A DNA stretch of 45,988 nt from Stentor coeruleus (lineage: Eukaryota > Ciliophora > Heterotrichea > Heterotrichida > Stentoridae): the NCBI GenBank assembly GCA_001970955.1, contig MPUH01000560.1, positions 1-45,988 of the forward strand. The letters run 5' to 3'. Under the pieces are notes generated by a model. It searched no databases and had not been told where the DNA came from. It saw nothing but the letters and a program-made list of their open reading frames with translations. Made by a program: the position numbers and the translations under genes. Position 1 is the stretch's first letter; each line of letters begins with the position of its first letter. Shown piece by piece: positions 31,748-41,279 of the stretch.

Positions 31748-32341
31748 AAACTAAATGCTATTATAATGAGCATAATGATAGCAAAAAATTGGGTCTTTGT
31801 GATAAAATTATTAGTGTTAAGATATGAATCTAGCATTTTGATGATATGAAATTTTCGATATTAGTAAGAGGAAGGGAACTTTATTTTAAAAAAAATACAA
31901 AATAAGACCAACTATTGACTAAATTCTATCCATTAAAGGGCATAAGGAAAGCTTAAAGCTAAATATATTTACTAATAAATTATAAATTATGATACTTGAA
32001 GCATAAGCTTAATAGAAATTATTATTAAGTAGTATTGTGATTTTAGTAATTTAATTACCAATTTATTACTTTACTATTAATTACACTAATAAAAAACACA
32101 TTTTTAGAATGTATACTACAAAATTAATTCCATTTGTGAAGAATTTTTTGATTCTGAGCGCCCTATATAATAGAAGTTTATTAATGTAGCACTCATAGGT
32201 AATTATTGTATTGATTGAAAAATTTATTACTAATAATAAGTTCACAAAAAGTTTTCCCTTTTCTGGTATATTTTGAATCAGTCATATTACATTAACCAAA
32301 AATAAGCATCCCGGGATTTTTCCCAGTTCTATTATTTAAAA
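31748..32341. other. intergenic region
   Basis: About 0.6 kb of AT-rich sequence upstream of the small plus-strand gene. No gene or motif seen apart from the composition bias described elsewhere. Confidence 0.6.
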
Positions 32342-32788
32342 ATGTCTAAAATCTCTCCAGCATGCATCAGCAAAAAAGCTTTCAAACTCAAAGGGATCTT
32401 CCCTCAGGACCCATCTAAAAATCTATGCTCTTCAAAGCTTAAACTTAAAGATTCTGTAATAATGAAAATTTTTCTGGCCAACCTAAAGAAAGCCAAAATT
32501 AGCTTAAAACAAAAAGATCCTAACGTAGAAATTATTGATACACTCGTATTTATAGAAAGAGAATATGTGAAAAATCTTGTGAACATTAGAAGAAGCAAAA
32601 AAGTGCCTAAAAAATATTTCATGAGCCCTGATATGAGGACGCCTACTGAAAAAATAACTAAAGCCTACAGAAGAAAAAAAGCATCATATGGTTGCTTATC
32701 GCATTCAAGGAAAAATAGTTCTTTAAGAAAATTTGATTCCACATGCAGCTCGCCAAAATCTGAAACACTCAGCAAGATTTATTTTTAA
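32342..32788 (+). CDS. small unknown basic protein
   Basis: A 148-residue frame, ATG 32342 to TAA. It is Lys/Ser-rich (isoelectric point clearly high) with an amphipathic helical segment near residues 40-80 (SVIMKIFLANLKKAKISLK) and a Ser/Arg-rich tail. No domain recognised. Its stop lies only 115 nt from the stop of the converging UMP/CMP kinase gene. Codon use supports a real gene. Confidence 0.65.
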   Translation: MSKISPACISKKAFKLKGIFPQDPSKNLCSSKLKLKDSVIMKIFLANLKKAKISLKQKDPNVEIIDTLVFIEREYVKNLVNIRRSKKVPKKYFMSPDMRTPTEKITKAYRRKKASYGCLSHSRKNSSLRKFDSTCSSPKSETLSKIYF

Positions 32789-32903
32789 AATCTTCAGAAT
32801 GATTGTAAATTTTATATAATAAATCTGATTAAGCACAACTCTTTAGATCTTCTGATTCATAATTTTCAAAACAGCTATGATATTATGCATTATCCCTAAG
32901 CCA

Positions 32904-33488
32904 TTAGAGTGAAAGAGCAGCTCTTATACGATTGAAAATAGTGTCAACATCTCCCTCAGCGTCTATGGCAATTAGCTTGCCAGCTTCAGCAAATCTTCTT
33001 ATAATAGGTTGAGTGCTGTCTCGGTAAGTATTTAATCTTTTTGTCAGTGTTTCAATATTGTCGTCACTTCGTCCTTCTGCCCTTCCTAGAATTCTTTTGA
33101 CAAGGATGTCCTATGTAAATTTTACGTCTTCGCAGTTGAGAAACAAGCAGCATTCTACATAGGGATCGGGTAATATCCTAAACCACGCATTGTAATTTTC
33201 ATCATTTCTTGGGAACCCATCAACAAGAAAGCGCTTTTTTTCCCAACCGAATTTGATCATAGCATCCTTTAATAGTCCAACTGTTACTTCTGCAGGCACT
33301 ATAGACCCTTCCATCATACATTTTTGTATCAACTCACCAGCAGTAGATCCTGAATTCTTGGCATCTCTAAGTAACTCTCCTGCAGAAAGATGCACAAAAT
33401 CAGAAAAAGTATCGATAATTTTCTTGCATTGTGTGCCTTTTCCAGAGCCTGGACCCCCAAGAATAAAAATAACTCTAGGAAAAGCCAT
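32904..33488 (-). CDS. UMP/CMP kinase
   Basis: Two exons joined by a 15-nt intron (33111-33125) give 189 residues, the normal length for this family. The P-loop GGPGSGKGTQC is near residues 10-20, the NMP-binding HLSAGELLRD near 33-42, and FLVDGFPRN near 90. Exon 2 supplies the lid and C terminus (RAEGRSDDN-ET, then STQPIIRRFAEAGKL). It phosphorylates UMP, CMP and dCMP with ATP in cytosolic pyrimidine nucleotide synthesis. The short lid and SDDN motif point to UMP/CMP kinase rather than long-lid adenylate kinase. Without the intron the enzyme would lack its lid and last helices. Confidence 0.95.
33111..33125 (-). other. 15-nt intron of the UMP/CMP kinase gene
   Basis: On the coding strand gtaaaatttacatag, phase 0, A at position 10; retention stops translation after 125 residues. 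Confirmed by restoration of the conserved kinase C terminus. Confidence 0.96.
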
Positions 33489-34672
33489 TAATTTTTCTAA
33501 AAAGTATTAAGAATTATAGCTATATATAAAGTAGCATAATTTTAACTTAAAGATTTCTTTTATTGTAAAGTATTATTGATTATAAAAGTAATATTAATTT
33601 AAAATTGAATCTTACGAATTAGTTTCTAGTGAAAGGATATNATATTAATTTAAAATTGAATCTTACGAATTAGTTTCTAGTGAAAGGATATCTGGCTTTA
33701 GCTTATTATTTGAAATTTATATGATTTATTTGCATATACGGTAGCCAGATGTAATAGCATGCACTTAGTTATGCTATTATTATGTCTGATTGATTATTCA
33801 CTCCTTTTTATGCTTCTCATGTGGGAACTTAAATTCTTTGAACATCCTAGTGGTTGGTTTGCGTGATGACCTAAGATTTTTTCGAGTAGAAAATTATTGA
33901 TTATAGAATTAAAATAAGGTCTAAACTATAATCGATTTAGTAATTATTAAATAGTTGGGAGAAAATGTGGTCCTTGATTTCAGCATTCCAATTCGCCAGC
34001 CATTATTATAAAAATCTTATGAATTCGAGTCAAACACTTTTTTAAATCTTGCTCAGAAAATATTTATTTTTTAATATTATTAGGATAACTTCTAGCTTTA
34101 GTCCTTGTTATGTATCTAAGAAACCATTGCTGAATTTACTTCTTCTAATACAAACCTCCTAATTTAAATATTCTTTTGGCTATTTATCAGTTTATTTTTC
34201 ATACTATATAATAATAAATCTTTTTCTGTTATTTAAAAATATGAATATTTTTTTCATTAATCTTAAATCAAGTTGCTTATGCTTTATATAGCCTTATAAA
34301 TTCTGTAGCACAATACCATTTGCTTATACAAGTTTTTTTTTCAAGATAAATTTAAAAGTTAAAGTTTGGATGTTTATAGAGAGAAATGCTTATATTGCTT
34401 ATAAACTAACAAAATTTTATCAAAGCACAAAGTTACTTATATTAAATAAGGTTATAATTGAGTGTATACTACTTATTCTGTATTTTAAATTAATAATTTA
34501 GTATCGCTAACTTATCTAGCTTAAACTCTCTAATTATTTTTCATTTTTAAACTTTCCAAAATCTTTTCTAGCAAACTATTTTTTTACTATCAAAACATAG
34601 TAAACTAAATCTTTTAGACCATATTCAAAACAAGCATTAGCATCTCTCACAATATTTTCCCAAACTTTATAA
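33489..34672. other. divergent intergenic region
   Basis: About 1.2 kb between the kinase start (minus) and the PG-repeat gene (plus), containing an N-junction duplication at 33591-33691. The last about 170 nt before 34673 are C-rich. A plus-strand frame from ATG 33782 looks faintly coding but has about as many stops as expected by chance, so no gene is called. Confidence 0.55.
33591..33691. repeat. 50-nt direct duplication around a single N (33641)
   Basis: 33591-33640 recurs identically at 33642-33691. Same assembly-junction signature as the others. Confidence 0.9.
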
Positions 34673-35371
34673 ATGAGTAAAAAACACAAAAAATCAGCAT
34701 CTCTATCAAGCCCGAAAAAAGAAGCAACAATAAATCAAAGAATACTCAAAAAGAGTTTGATAGAGATCATGCGTGTTGATGGACTTATTGGCACTCAAAG
34801 TGTCAAATGGTCATTTTCAAAAGCAAATCGCTTTATGGATAAAAAGCCTGATCCAAGTGCTGAGTTCATAGAACTTAAGTCCACAATAGGTAAGGGCCGA
34901 AGCGCAGGTTTTGGATTTGGTAAACGTTGGGCACCTTCAAATCCTAAAGGAAAAGATGCTCCACCTTCAACAACTTATACATTGCCAGGATCTATGGACA
35001 GAAAATTTGTAGGAGGCAAAATTTCTCCCTCAAAGTCTAAGTCTGATAATAGAAGATGGTCAACCCCAGGTCCAGGAACTTACAATATTAAGAGTTGTAT
35101 TGGGAATGGTGTTTCTTGCACATTGAAAAGTAGACATGCTAAGCAATCAAAGAATTGTTCACCACCGCCTGGAACTTATAATCCTAATCATTCTTTGGTG
35201 GAGTCAGGAAGGTATATTAGTATTTCTTTCGGAACTAAGACTTATACAGATTCACAAGCAAGATTCTCAACACCTGGGCCTGGAACATATGATCTTTCAT
35301 CTGCATTCACATCTCTTTCTCCATCACCTTCACCAAAACGCCAAAGACTTGCTAGAAAAAATAGCTTGTAG
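34673..35371 (+). CDS. PG-rich-repeat (SHIPPO/ODF3-like) protein
   Basis: A 232-residue frame, ATG 34673 to TAG. The second half carries STPGR/SHIPPO repeats: RRWSTPGPGTYNI near residue 125, SPPPGTYNP near 165 and ARFSTPGPGTYDL near 205, plus a degenerate PPSTTYTLPG unit near 105. Proteins with these repeats (ODF3, CIMAP family) sit inside or along ciliary doublet microtubules and cortical microtubules. The N terminus is basic and Ser-rich. No catalytic domain. With the PG motif in the gene at 2395-3837, the window has two candidate axonemal or cortical proteins, which fits a heavily ciliated cell. Confidence 0.88.
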   Translation: MSKKHKKSASLSSPKKEATINQRILKKSLIEIMRVDGLIGTQSVKWSFSKANRFMDKKPDPSAEFIELKSTIGKGRSAGFGFGKRWAPSNPKGKDAPPSTTYTLPGSMDRKFVGGKISPSKSKSDNRRWSTPGPGTYNIKSCIGNGVSCTLKSRHAKQSKNCSPPPGTYNPNHSLVESGRYISISFGTKTYTDSQARFSTPGPGTYDLSSAFTSLSPSPSPKRQRLARKNSL

Positions 35372-35552
35372 GATTTATTTTACTATAGCATTATTGGCTA
35401 AGTTTTTTTCAAACTCTCTGTTTTATAATAACTTTTTATTCCCACTATAAATACTTTATTTGAGCAGGTTTTCTATTGAATGCTAAATAGATAATTGCTT
35501 TATCTTTTCAATTCTAGCTAATTTACTGATTTCATATATAACTATTAATTAG
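35372..35552. other. spacer after the PG-repeat gene
   Basis: Short AT-rich stretch. Unlike most 3' flanks of plus genes it is C-biased, as a 5' flank would be, which agrees with a former plus-strand gene starting at 35553. Confidence 0.5.
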
Positions 35553-36178
35553 ATGGATAAAGCTAAAGAAAAATATGAGGGTGCAAAATTTAATTGAAAG
35601 ATGTTCAGGCATGGCAAATGCATTAAAACCTTCTGTAAAATGATTTTGATTATAACTAGTGCCAAATAGAGCTAGAGTCATCTCTTAAGTATATATTCGA
35701 ATGCATCTTTTAAAAACAAAAGGCGAAATGCTATTAGAGACTCAAAAGGTATACACCGACTTGCTAAGTTATTATAAACTTCTTCAATTTGTTCTTTAAA
35801 ATTCTAAACAAAATTGACTTAGTCTAAGCAATCATGCACCTCCAAATCCAAATTATTTCTTTTCAAGCTTAGAAAATCAAGAAGTCTTATAGTTAAGCCT
35901 TTCTGCAATAACTGCATTCAGAGAAGAAGACCTATAAATTTAGTCTACAAGCGAAAAAAACTATTTTCTAAAGCAAAACACGGAAAAGCCCCCAGAATTT
36001 TTAAAGTCTTCATATCTTCTGCTCAAGCGCTACCATTCCTTTCAACCTTACAAAGCTCACAGAAAATCTCTGAGAATACCAAAAAGCCACCTTGTATTAT
36101 CCACCAACAACAGCCTGATTTAAGCACTTCCGCTATAAACTCTTCAAATTTTGCATATAAGAATCTAATAAAAGTGTA
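35553..36178 (+). pseudogene. gene relic, unknown product
   Basis: From an ATG at 35553 (MDKAKEKYEGAKFN) coding-like text continues with at least two frame changes and several nonsense codons to a stop near 36178. The clearest segment, from about 35700, reads GEMLLETQKVYTDLLSYYK, later NHAPPNPNYFFSSLENQEV, LSAITAFREEDL and QNTEKPPEFLKSSYLL in a single frame with six internal stops (three TAA, two TAG, one TGA). The region is richer in G and C than the flanks. In the final 200 nt a second frame is also open, so the original C terminus is uncertain. No family recognised. Confidence 0.42.
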
Positions 36179-36224
36179 ATTTACTATGAGAAAGTTAAAA
36201 CATATTTTTTAATCATCTTTAAAA

Positions 36225-37673
36225 ATGTTTTTAATTCTTTTGATCAACCTTATTTTAGGGAAGGCCTTCGAGCATGCAGTTGTATATGGCAACACTGAGA
36301 GCTTAGGGTATTATTATGTTGATATCTGGGTAGGAACCCCTTTGATGCGTCAAACTGTGATAATTGACACTGGATCGAGACTCACAGCATTTCCATGTGT
36401 TGGATGTGAAAACTGTGGTAAGCATATAGACTTATATTTTGATTATAAAAAATCTAACACTTCAAGGCTTGTTCAATGTAATGAAGACATTTCATGTAGC
36501 TCTTGTGATAATAATGTGTGTGGATATTCACAAAGTTATGCTGAAGGAAGTTCCATTTCTGGGATATTGGTAGAGGATGATATTATGTTTGGAGATAATT
36601 NTATTTCGTGTAGCTCTTGTGATAATAATGTGTGTGGATATTCACAAAGCTATGCTGAAGGAAGTTCCATTTCTGGGATATTGGTAGAGGATGATATTAT
36701 GTTTGGAGATAATTTTGCTTATGCTCATAGGGTAAGAGCTGTCTTTGGATGTCATAGACGAGAAACTTATTTGTTTAGAACACAACAAGTTGATGGGATT
36801 ATGGGATTTGCCCAACAGAAGAATAATATGCTGACACTTGTTGATATTATGTATAAGAATCATAATATTGATAGTAACGTTTTTGCTGTTTGCTTTGGGA
36901 AAGAAGATGGAATTATTACGATAGGAGGGTATAATAGCTCAATTCATTTAAGTTCTCTTGTATGGGCGTCACTGTATGATGATTCGTTTTATGCTATTAA
37001 ATTGCACTTTATGGTACTTAATGGGAATAAAATTCCTTTAATTGCTACTGATTTTTCTTCTTTTTATACTACAGGGACGATTATTGACTCTGGAACTACC
37101 TTTACTTACTTTTCAACTAAGATTTACCTCTCACTGTTGGAAGCTTTTAATAAATTCTGCGCTGAGGAAGGAAATTGTGATGGAGAACTTAAAGAAGTTT
37201 ATGGAGAAGCTCATGCTTGTTATAAATATGACTATAAAAAATACACAGACATTTCTGGTTTTTTTTCAACCTTTCCGAGTTTTAAGCTAGGAATCGATGA
37301 TGTGGAGGTTGAATGGAAAGCTAAGTACTATTTATTTGCCTGGCCTGAGACTCCCAACACTTTTTGCATCGGGATCTACAGCAACAGTGCAGGAGGTAAT
37401 GTTCTTGGTAGTAACTTCATGCGAGGAAACAATATTATTTTCAACCGTGAGAAAAAAAAAATTGGTTTTGCAAGTTCTGACTGCATTCCAGACTACCCTC
37501 AGAATAAGTCAAGATTAATCATCCCAACTTATAAAAAGCAAGTAAATGATATTGGGATTTTTTCAATAGTCCTTGGTTCATGCGGACTAACATCTATAGC
37601 TTCTCTTACAATTTTATATATATGGAGAAGACGAAGTAAATCTTTAGTAAATGAAGAAAACCAAGAAGTTTAA
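36225..37673 (+). CDS. membrane-anchored aspartic protease (pepsin family A1)
   Basis: Written as 482 codons, but 38 are a false duplication around the N at 36601; the true protein is about 444 residues. It starts with a signal peptide (residues 1-13 or so), then the first catalytic motif IIDTGSRLTAF (Asp48). The Cys-rich insert CVGCENCGKHID follows the first motif as in ciliate/apicomplexan nepenthesin- or plasmepsin V-like enzymes. The flap region is YAEGSSISG, the second catalytic motif IIDSGTTFTYF, and VLGSNFMRG is typical of the C-terminal lobe. A single transmembrane helix near the C terminus (IFSIVLGSCGLTSIASLTI) is followed by WRRRSKS and a short cytosolic tail. It probably acts in the secretory or phagosomal system. 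Both catalytic aspartates are intact. The stop is only 42 nt from the stop of the converging kinase gene. Confidence 0.92.
   Translation: MFLILLINLILGKAFEHAVVYGNTESLGYYYVDIWVGTPLMRQTVIIDTGSRLTAFPCVGCENCGKHIDLYFDYKKSNTSRLVQCNEDISCSSCDNNVCGYSQSYAEGSSISGILVEDDIMFGDNXISCSSCDNNVCGYSQSYAEGSSISGILVEDDIMFGDNFAYAHRVRAVFGCHRRETYLFRTQQVDGIMGFAQQKNNMLTLVDIMYKNHNIDSNVFAVCFGKEDGIITIGGYNSSIHLSSLVWASLYDDSFYAIKLHFMVLNGNKIPLIATDFSSFYTTGTIIDSGTTFTYFSTKIYLSLLEAFNKFCAEEGNCDGELKEVYGEAHACYKYDYKKYTDISGFFSTFPSFKLGIDDVEVEWKAKYYLFAWPETPNTFCIGIYSNSAGGNVLGSNFMRGNNIIFNREKKKIGFASSDCIPDYPQNKSRLIIPTYKKQVNDIGIFSIVLGSCGLTSIASLTILYIWRRRSKSLVNEENQEV
36489..36714. repeat. 112-nt near-identical duplication around a single N (36601), inside the protease
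   Basis: 36489-36600 recurs at 36603-36714 with two substitutions; the 114-nt offset keeps the frame and makes a 38-residue segment appear twice. The conserved flap region cannot be duplicated in a working pepsin fold, so this is an assembly junction, probably between alleles. Confidence 0.94.
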
Positions 37674-37715
37674 GTAGCTAATGTATTTTCAAACATTTTC
37701 ATATACACTTTACGG

Positions 37716-39071
37716 CTAATTAAATGTCCTTGAATTCCTATTGTTGATTTGTTTATTTCCTTTTATCCAAGGATGAGAAAGCGCAGTTTCTGCATCAAAA
37801 CGCTCATTGGGGTTTAGTTTAAAACATTCTAAAAGAAAGTCAATAAAATTTTTCTCAGCGTTTTTAATAAGTCCCGCCACAGATTTTACTCCTGGCTTTA
37901 CAACCTCCCCAGTTCTATCCTTCAGCTTCCCATTTTCATTAAAGAAAATTGTCCTTCTTTTACTATTTTGAACAATTGCTTCAGGAATATCCCCAATAAT
38001 CTCAACAATTTTACAAAGTTGATCATGTTCGTTCATACCTTGAAATATCGGTACACCCTTATAAAGCTCAAAAAGTATACATCCTAAACTCCAAATATCG
38101 ATTTTTTCATTATACCCAGCATCAATAATCACTTCAGGAGCTCTATAGAATCTGCTTTGAATATAAGTAAAAATCTTATTTGTTTTTTCACATGCTGAGC
38201 CAAAATCAATAAGCCTAATACTAGATTTATTTTCTGCTTTAAATAAAATATTTTCAGGCTTCAAGTCACAATGGATAAAATCTGAGCTGTGAATATGCTT
38301 TAAGGCTATGATGATTTGTACAGCTATTCTTTTAATAATGCTCATGCTCGCTCCTCTAAACTCATTTTTTTTTAGAAATTGATAAAGATCTAGGCTTAGA
38401 AGCTCATAAACAATGCAAAAATGCCCACGGAACTTAAATTGTTCATATTTCTTGATAATATTATCATCTTCACCATTTGAATTTAGGATATCAAGAACGC
38501 CAGCTTCCATTTCCCCGATTTTGGTGAATTTTTTACCTTTACGGAGGATTTTTATAGCTACAGGAATTTGCATTTTATGATCATAACATTGGATTACTAT
38601 TCCAAAACTTCCATCACCTAAGAGCTTTTGAATTTCATATCTATAAGCTAAATGATCGCCTACAAAACTACGGTAGTATAAACGATCATCACAAAATTTA
38701 CCATTGTATTTTCTTTTAGTTTTGCCTAGGAAATAGATTTCTGGATAGTTTGCTATTTCTTTATACTCGAATTCTGAAAGCTTATCATGATGTTCTAGTA
38801 GGACTTTTGATGGGCTCATGATTATACAGGGTTTAGTTTCTTCAGATGTGTTTGAACTGTTTGAAGAACGAGTTGGAGGTACTCTTTTTGAAGGTTTTTG
38901 ATTGGGCCCGAAATCTAGTGATGAATTAACATCGGATTTTTCTATGATTGACTTGTTGCTGGTGTGGCTTATTGGTAGTAGACTGAGTGATCTCATAGAT
39001 TTTTTTATACCTGATGTTAGAATGTTTTCTATCCTCGCCCTAGTTGAACTGGTACATATTTTAAAATTCAT
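37716..39071 (-). CDS. DYRK-family protein kinase
   Basis: A 451-residue frame, ATG at 39069-39071, TAA stop. The first about 145 residues are Ser/Thr-rich and precede the kinase domain. Domain landmarks: glycine loop LGDGSFGIV, VAIKILRKG lysine, catalytic loop HCDLKPENIL, DFGSACE, and activation loop YIQSRFYRAPE with the Tyr-x-Tyr-type arrangement of the DYRK family, here with Ile-Gln after the first Tyr. GYNEKIDIWSLGCILFEL follows. A short segment before the domain (YYRSFVGDHLAYRYEI) resembles the DYRK homology box. DYRKs autophosphorylate the activation-loop Tyr and then act as Ser/Thr kinases in growth and cell-cycle control. Substrates unknown. Confidence 0.92.
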   Translation of the reverse strand: MNFKICTSSTRARIENILTSGIKKSMRSLSLLPISHTSNKSIIEKSDVNSSLDFGPNQKPSKRVPPTRSSNSSNTSEETKPCIIMSPSKVLLEHHDKLSEFEYKEIANYPEIYFLGKTKRKYNGKFCDDRLYYRSFVGDHLAYRYEIQKLLGDGSFGIVIQCYDHKMQIPVAIKILRKGKKFTKIGEMEAGVLDILNSNGEDDNIIKKYEQFKFRGHFCIVYELLSLDLYQFLKKNEFRGASMSIIKRIAVQIIIALKHIHSSDFIHCDLKPENILFKAENKSSIRLIDFGSACEKTNKIFTYIQSRFYRAPEVIIDAGYNEKIDIWSLGCILFELYKGVPIFQGMNEHDQLCKIVEIIGDIPEAIVQNSKRRTIFFNENGKLKDRTGEVVKPGVKSVAGLIKNAEKNFIDFLLECFKLNPNERFDAETALSHPWIKGNKQINNRNSRTFN

Positions 39072-40118
39072 TACTAAAAGTCAAAATGGAATCAAGAAAT
39101 CGGTTGTTTTAGTAATAACGTAGAAAGTTTTCTAGGCATTAGGTTTTAATTAGGTTTATAATGATTGATATTATTAAATAGTATAGAGTAAAGAGTTTGA
39201 GATTTAGTTAATTTTATGATGTTTTCAAATAAATACGATTTATGTGAAATATTTGTTGTTAGATGCTTTATTTTTTATTAGAAACAGATTTTATGAAATA
39301 TTTTTACTAGAAATACTATATCAGAATGAAGAGTATTTTATTTGCAATTAGAGTCGATATGAATATAGTTTTCTTTTTTTTGCAATTTCTAGTAAAGTTC
39401 TTTTCTTCATTCTAACTTATTTCCATGTAGGGTGGACAAAGTAGCTATTCTCATAAATTTAATATGTAGAAGGCAGTCCTTTAGTCACTTAAGGTATCCA
39501 AAAAAGCATGCTAACTAGATTCATAGTCAGATTGTTTAACACTAAATGGGCTATAGATTTAATTTATGATAAAGAATGATGAGAAAACAAAAAATTACTG
39601 ACAACAGACAATATTTAAATATAATATATTTGATGAGAAATGATGGGATGATGTTTTTTTTAACTTATGATAATATGTTTAGTTATATAAATTGTATCCT
39701 CAATATAAAAGATTAATATATTTTCTCTAAGTTGTTAATTTTTTAATTGAAATAATCTTCTTAAAATTCTTATCTTTTAATTTAAATTTTTGTCAAGACT
39801 CATATATCAGCTTTTAAAATTTATGAAAGAACCTTTCAGTTATCATTTATTATTTTGGCATCGTAATTATTATTTTCATTATTAATATCTAATAGAATAC
39901 TTATAATATATGCAAAAAATATAAAAACAACTTTTCCCATAAAATTTGCTTTCTAGTATTTAGTATATATTTGTGAAGTATGAAAAATTAATCTTAATTA
40001 TATTTATTTACTTTAAATTTGCTTAGGAATTTCAAAGAGAGAAAAAAAACTGTCATTTGCATCTTCTTCATAATTACTGATTTAATTATAGATAATAAGA
40101 GCATACTTAATAATAAAA
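39072..40118. other. divergent intergenic region
   Basis: About 1 kb with no intact gene. The part next to the kinase start is G-rich on plus (its 5' flank). A short coding-like run near 39430-39570 on plus has many in-frame stops and is not called. Confidence 0.55.
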
Positions 40119-40988
40119 ATGATTTTTGTATTAATTCAACTTTGTCTTTTTATAGCTTTCGGGCAAGAAGATGAAGAATTAGAAGCCTGTAGTAAAGGCT
40201 GTGTGAGCTGCTACAGAAAGAAATGCTATGCTTGCCAGCCAGGATACTACTTAGACGATTATGAGTGTTATAAATGCTCATATCACTGCAACACATGTGA
40301 TGGAGATTCAAGGCATGATTGTACTTCATGTTTTGGTTCTGATTTCTTATGCTCAAACGGTGATTGCATTGATCAGGATGAGTGCTGTGAAAATAGTTGT
40401 ATAGACTGCAAAAATCCAGAAATATGTAATGAATGCGAATCTGGGTATATTCTTGACTCCAATGGAATTTGTGATGAATGCCCATCTAACTGTGATAGTT
40501 GCTCCTATTCATCTTATAATGATGATGAGATCTACTGTTCAGATTGTGAAGATGGTTATTCCTCAGATTTTAAAGGCTACTGTAGTAAACACAATTCTTC
40601 TCGATATAATCCTCTAATTCTTGCTCTTATTGTTATTGGATCATCTACTGGAATGGGGTAAAAAATATATAGGATAATGACTGGTTTATACTTTTGCTGT
40701 GCAAGAAAAAAGCATAATCCGCATAATGCTCTTATACCTCCTGTACCAGGTAGGGCTGTAGATGATCAAATCGTAAATCAAGTGTTTTCTACTGCTCATA
40801 CAGTTTATCTTGATTCATCAGGAATGTATAGAGGCCAAAGCACTTGCAATATTTGTTCCAATCAGCTACAAGGAGAGGCTATGATCCTTTCGTATCCATG
40901 TGGTCATGTCTTTCATAGCAATTGTCTATATCAATTTGCTGTAATTGAAGGAAATCAAAGTTGTAATGCTTGTCAAGAACATAGTTAA
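40119..40988 (+). CDS. single-pass receptor-like protein: Cys-rich furin-like repeats, TM helix, RING finger
   Basis: Two exons joined by a 15-nt intron (40658-40672) give 284 residues. Residues 1-15 are a signal peptide. Residues about 22-160 are Cys-rich furin-like/EGF-like repeats (CKQGCVSCY-type spacing, CYACQPGYYLD, CSYHCNTCDGD, CNECESGYILD, CSDCEDGYSSD). Residues about 165-190 are a transmembrane helix (PLILALIVIGSSTGMG, continued across the splice). The cytosolic part ends in a RING-H2 domain (CNICSNQL, then CGHVFHSNCLYQF and CNACQ). The architecture predicts a membrane ubiquitin ligase with an extracellular or lumenal sensing domain. The intron splits the transmembrane helix codons, so an unspliced transcript would encode only the ectodomain and most of the helix. 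The fusion is supported by exact frame restoration. Confidence 0.88.
40658..40672 (+). other. 15-nt intron of the Cys-rich/RING gene
   Basis: gtaaaaaatatatag, phase 2, A at position 10; retention gives TAA inside the transmembrane segment. Confidence 0.93.
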
Positions 40989-41279
40989 GTTATGGTAAGT
41001 CTTATTATTTTTAACAAAGCTATATTTTGTTTATGGTTATATTTGATGAATTTAATATAAGTATGCAACCTTATGGTAATATAGATAAGAAATTAAAATT
41101 TTATTAATTATGGTTTAAACTAGTGTATTGTTGATATCTAAGGAAATATGCTAAATTTATTAAGAGTTTAACGTAGTTATTATATTATCGACATATAAAA
41201 TAAGTAATTTTATATTCAAACGTAATGCTGGATTTACTAGATTTTTATGTCTACATAAAATAAGCTTACTTTCTAATTA
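40989..41279. other. convergent spacer
   Basis: About 290 nt between the RING gene and the ABC transporter stop. AT-rich; no gene or motif seen. Confidence 0.6.

Noticed and set aside
33782..34502. Plus-strand frame from an ATG, readable if stops are ignored
   Set aside because: Stop frequency is not convincingly below chance and most of it is AT-rich hydrophobic text; no homology recognised.
36489..36714. Internal repeat in the aspartic protease as a biological feature
   Set aside because: N at the exact centre and only two substitutions; a duplicated flap region is not compatible with the pepsin fold.
39420..40118. Plus-strand frame with TAA/TAG at Gln-compatible places
   Set aside because: Many stops; plausible-looking text arises in any AT-rich frame once stops are read through.
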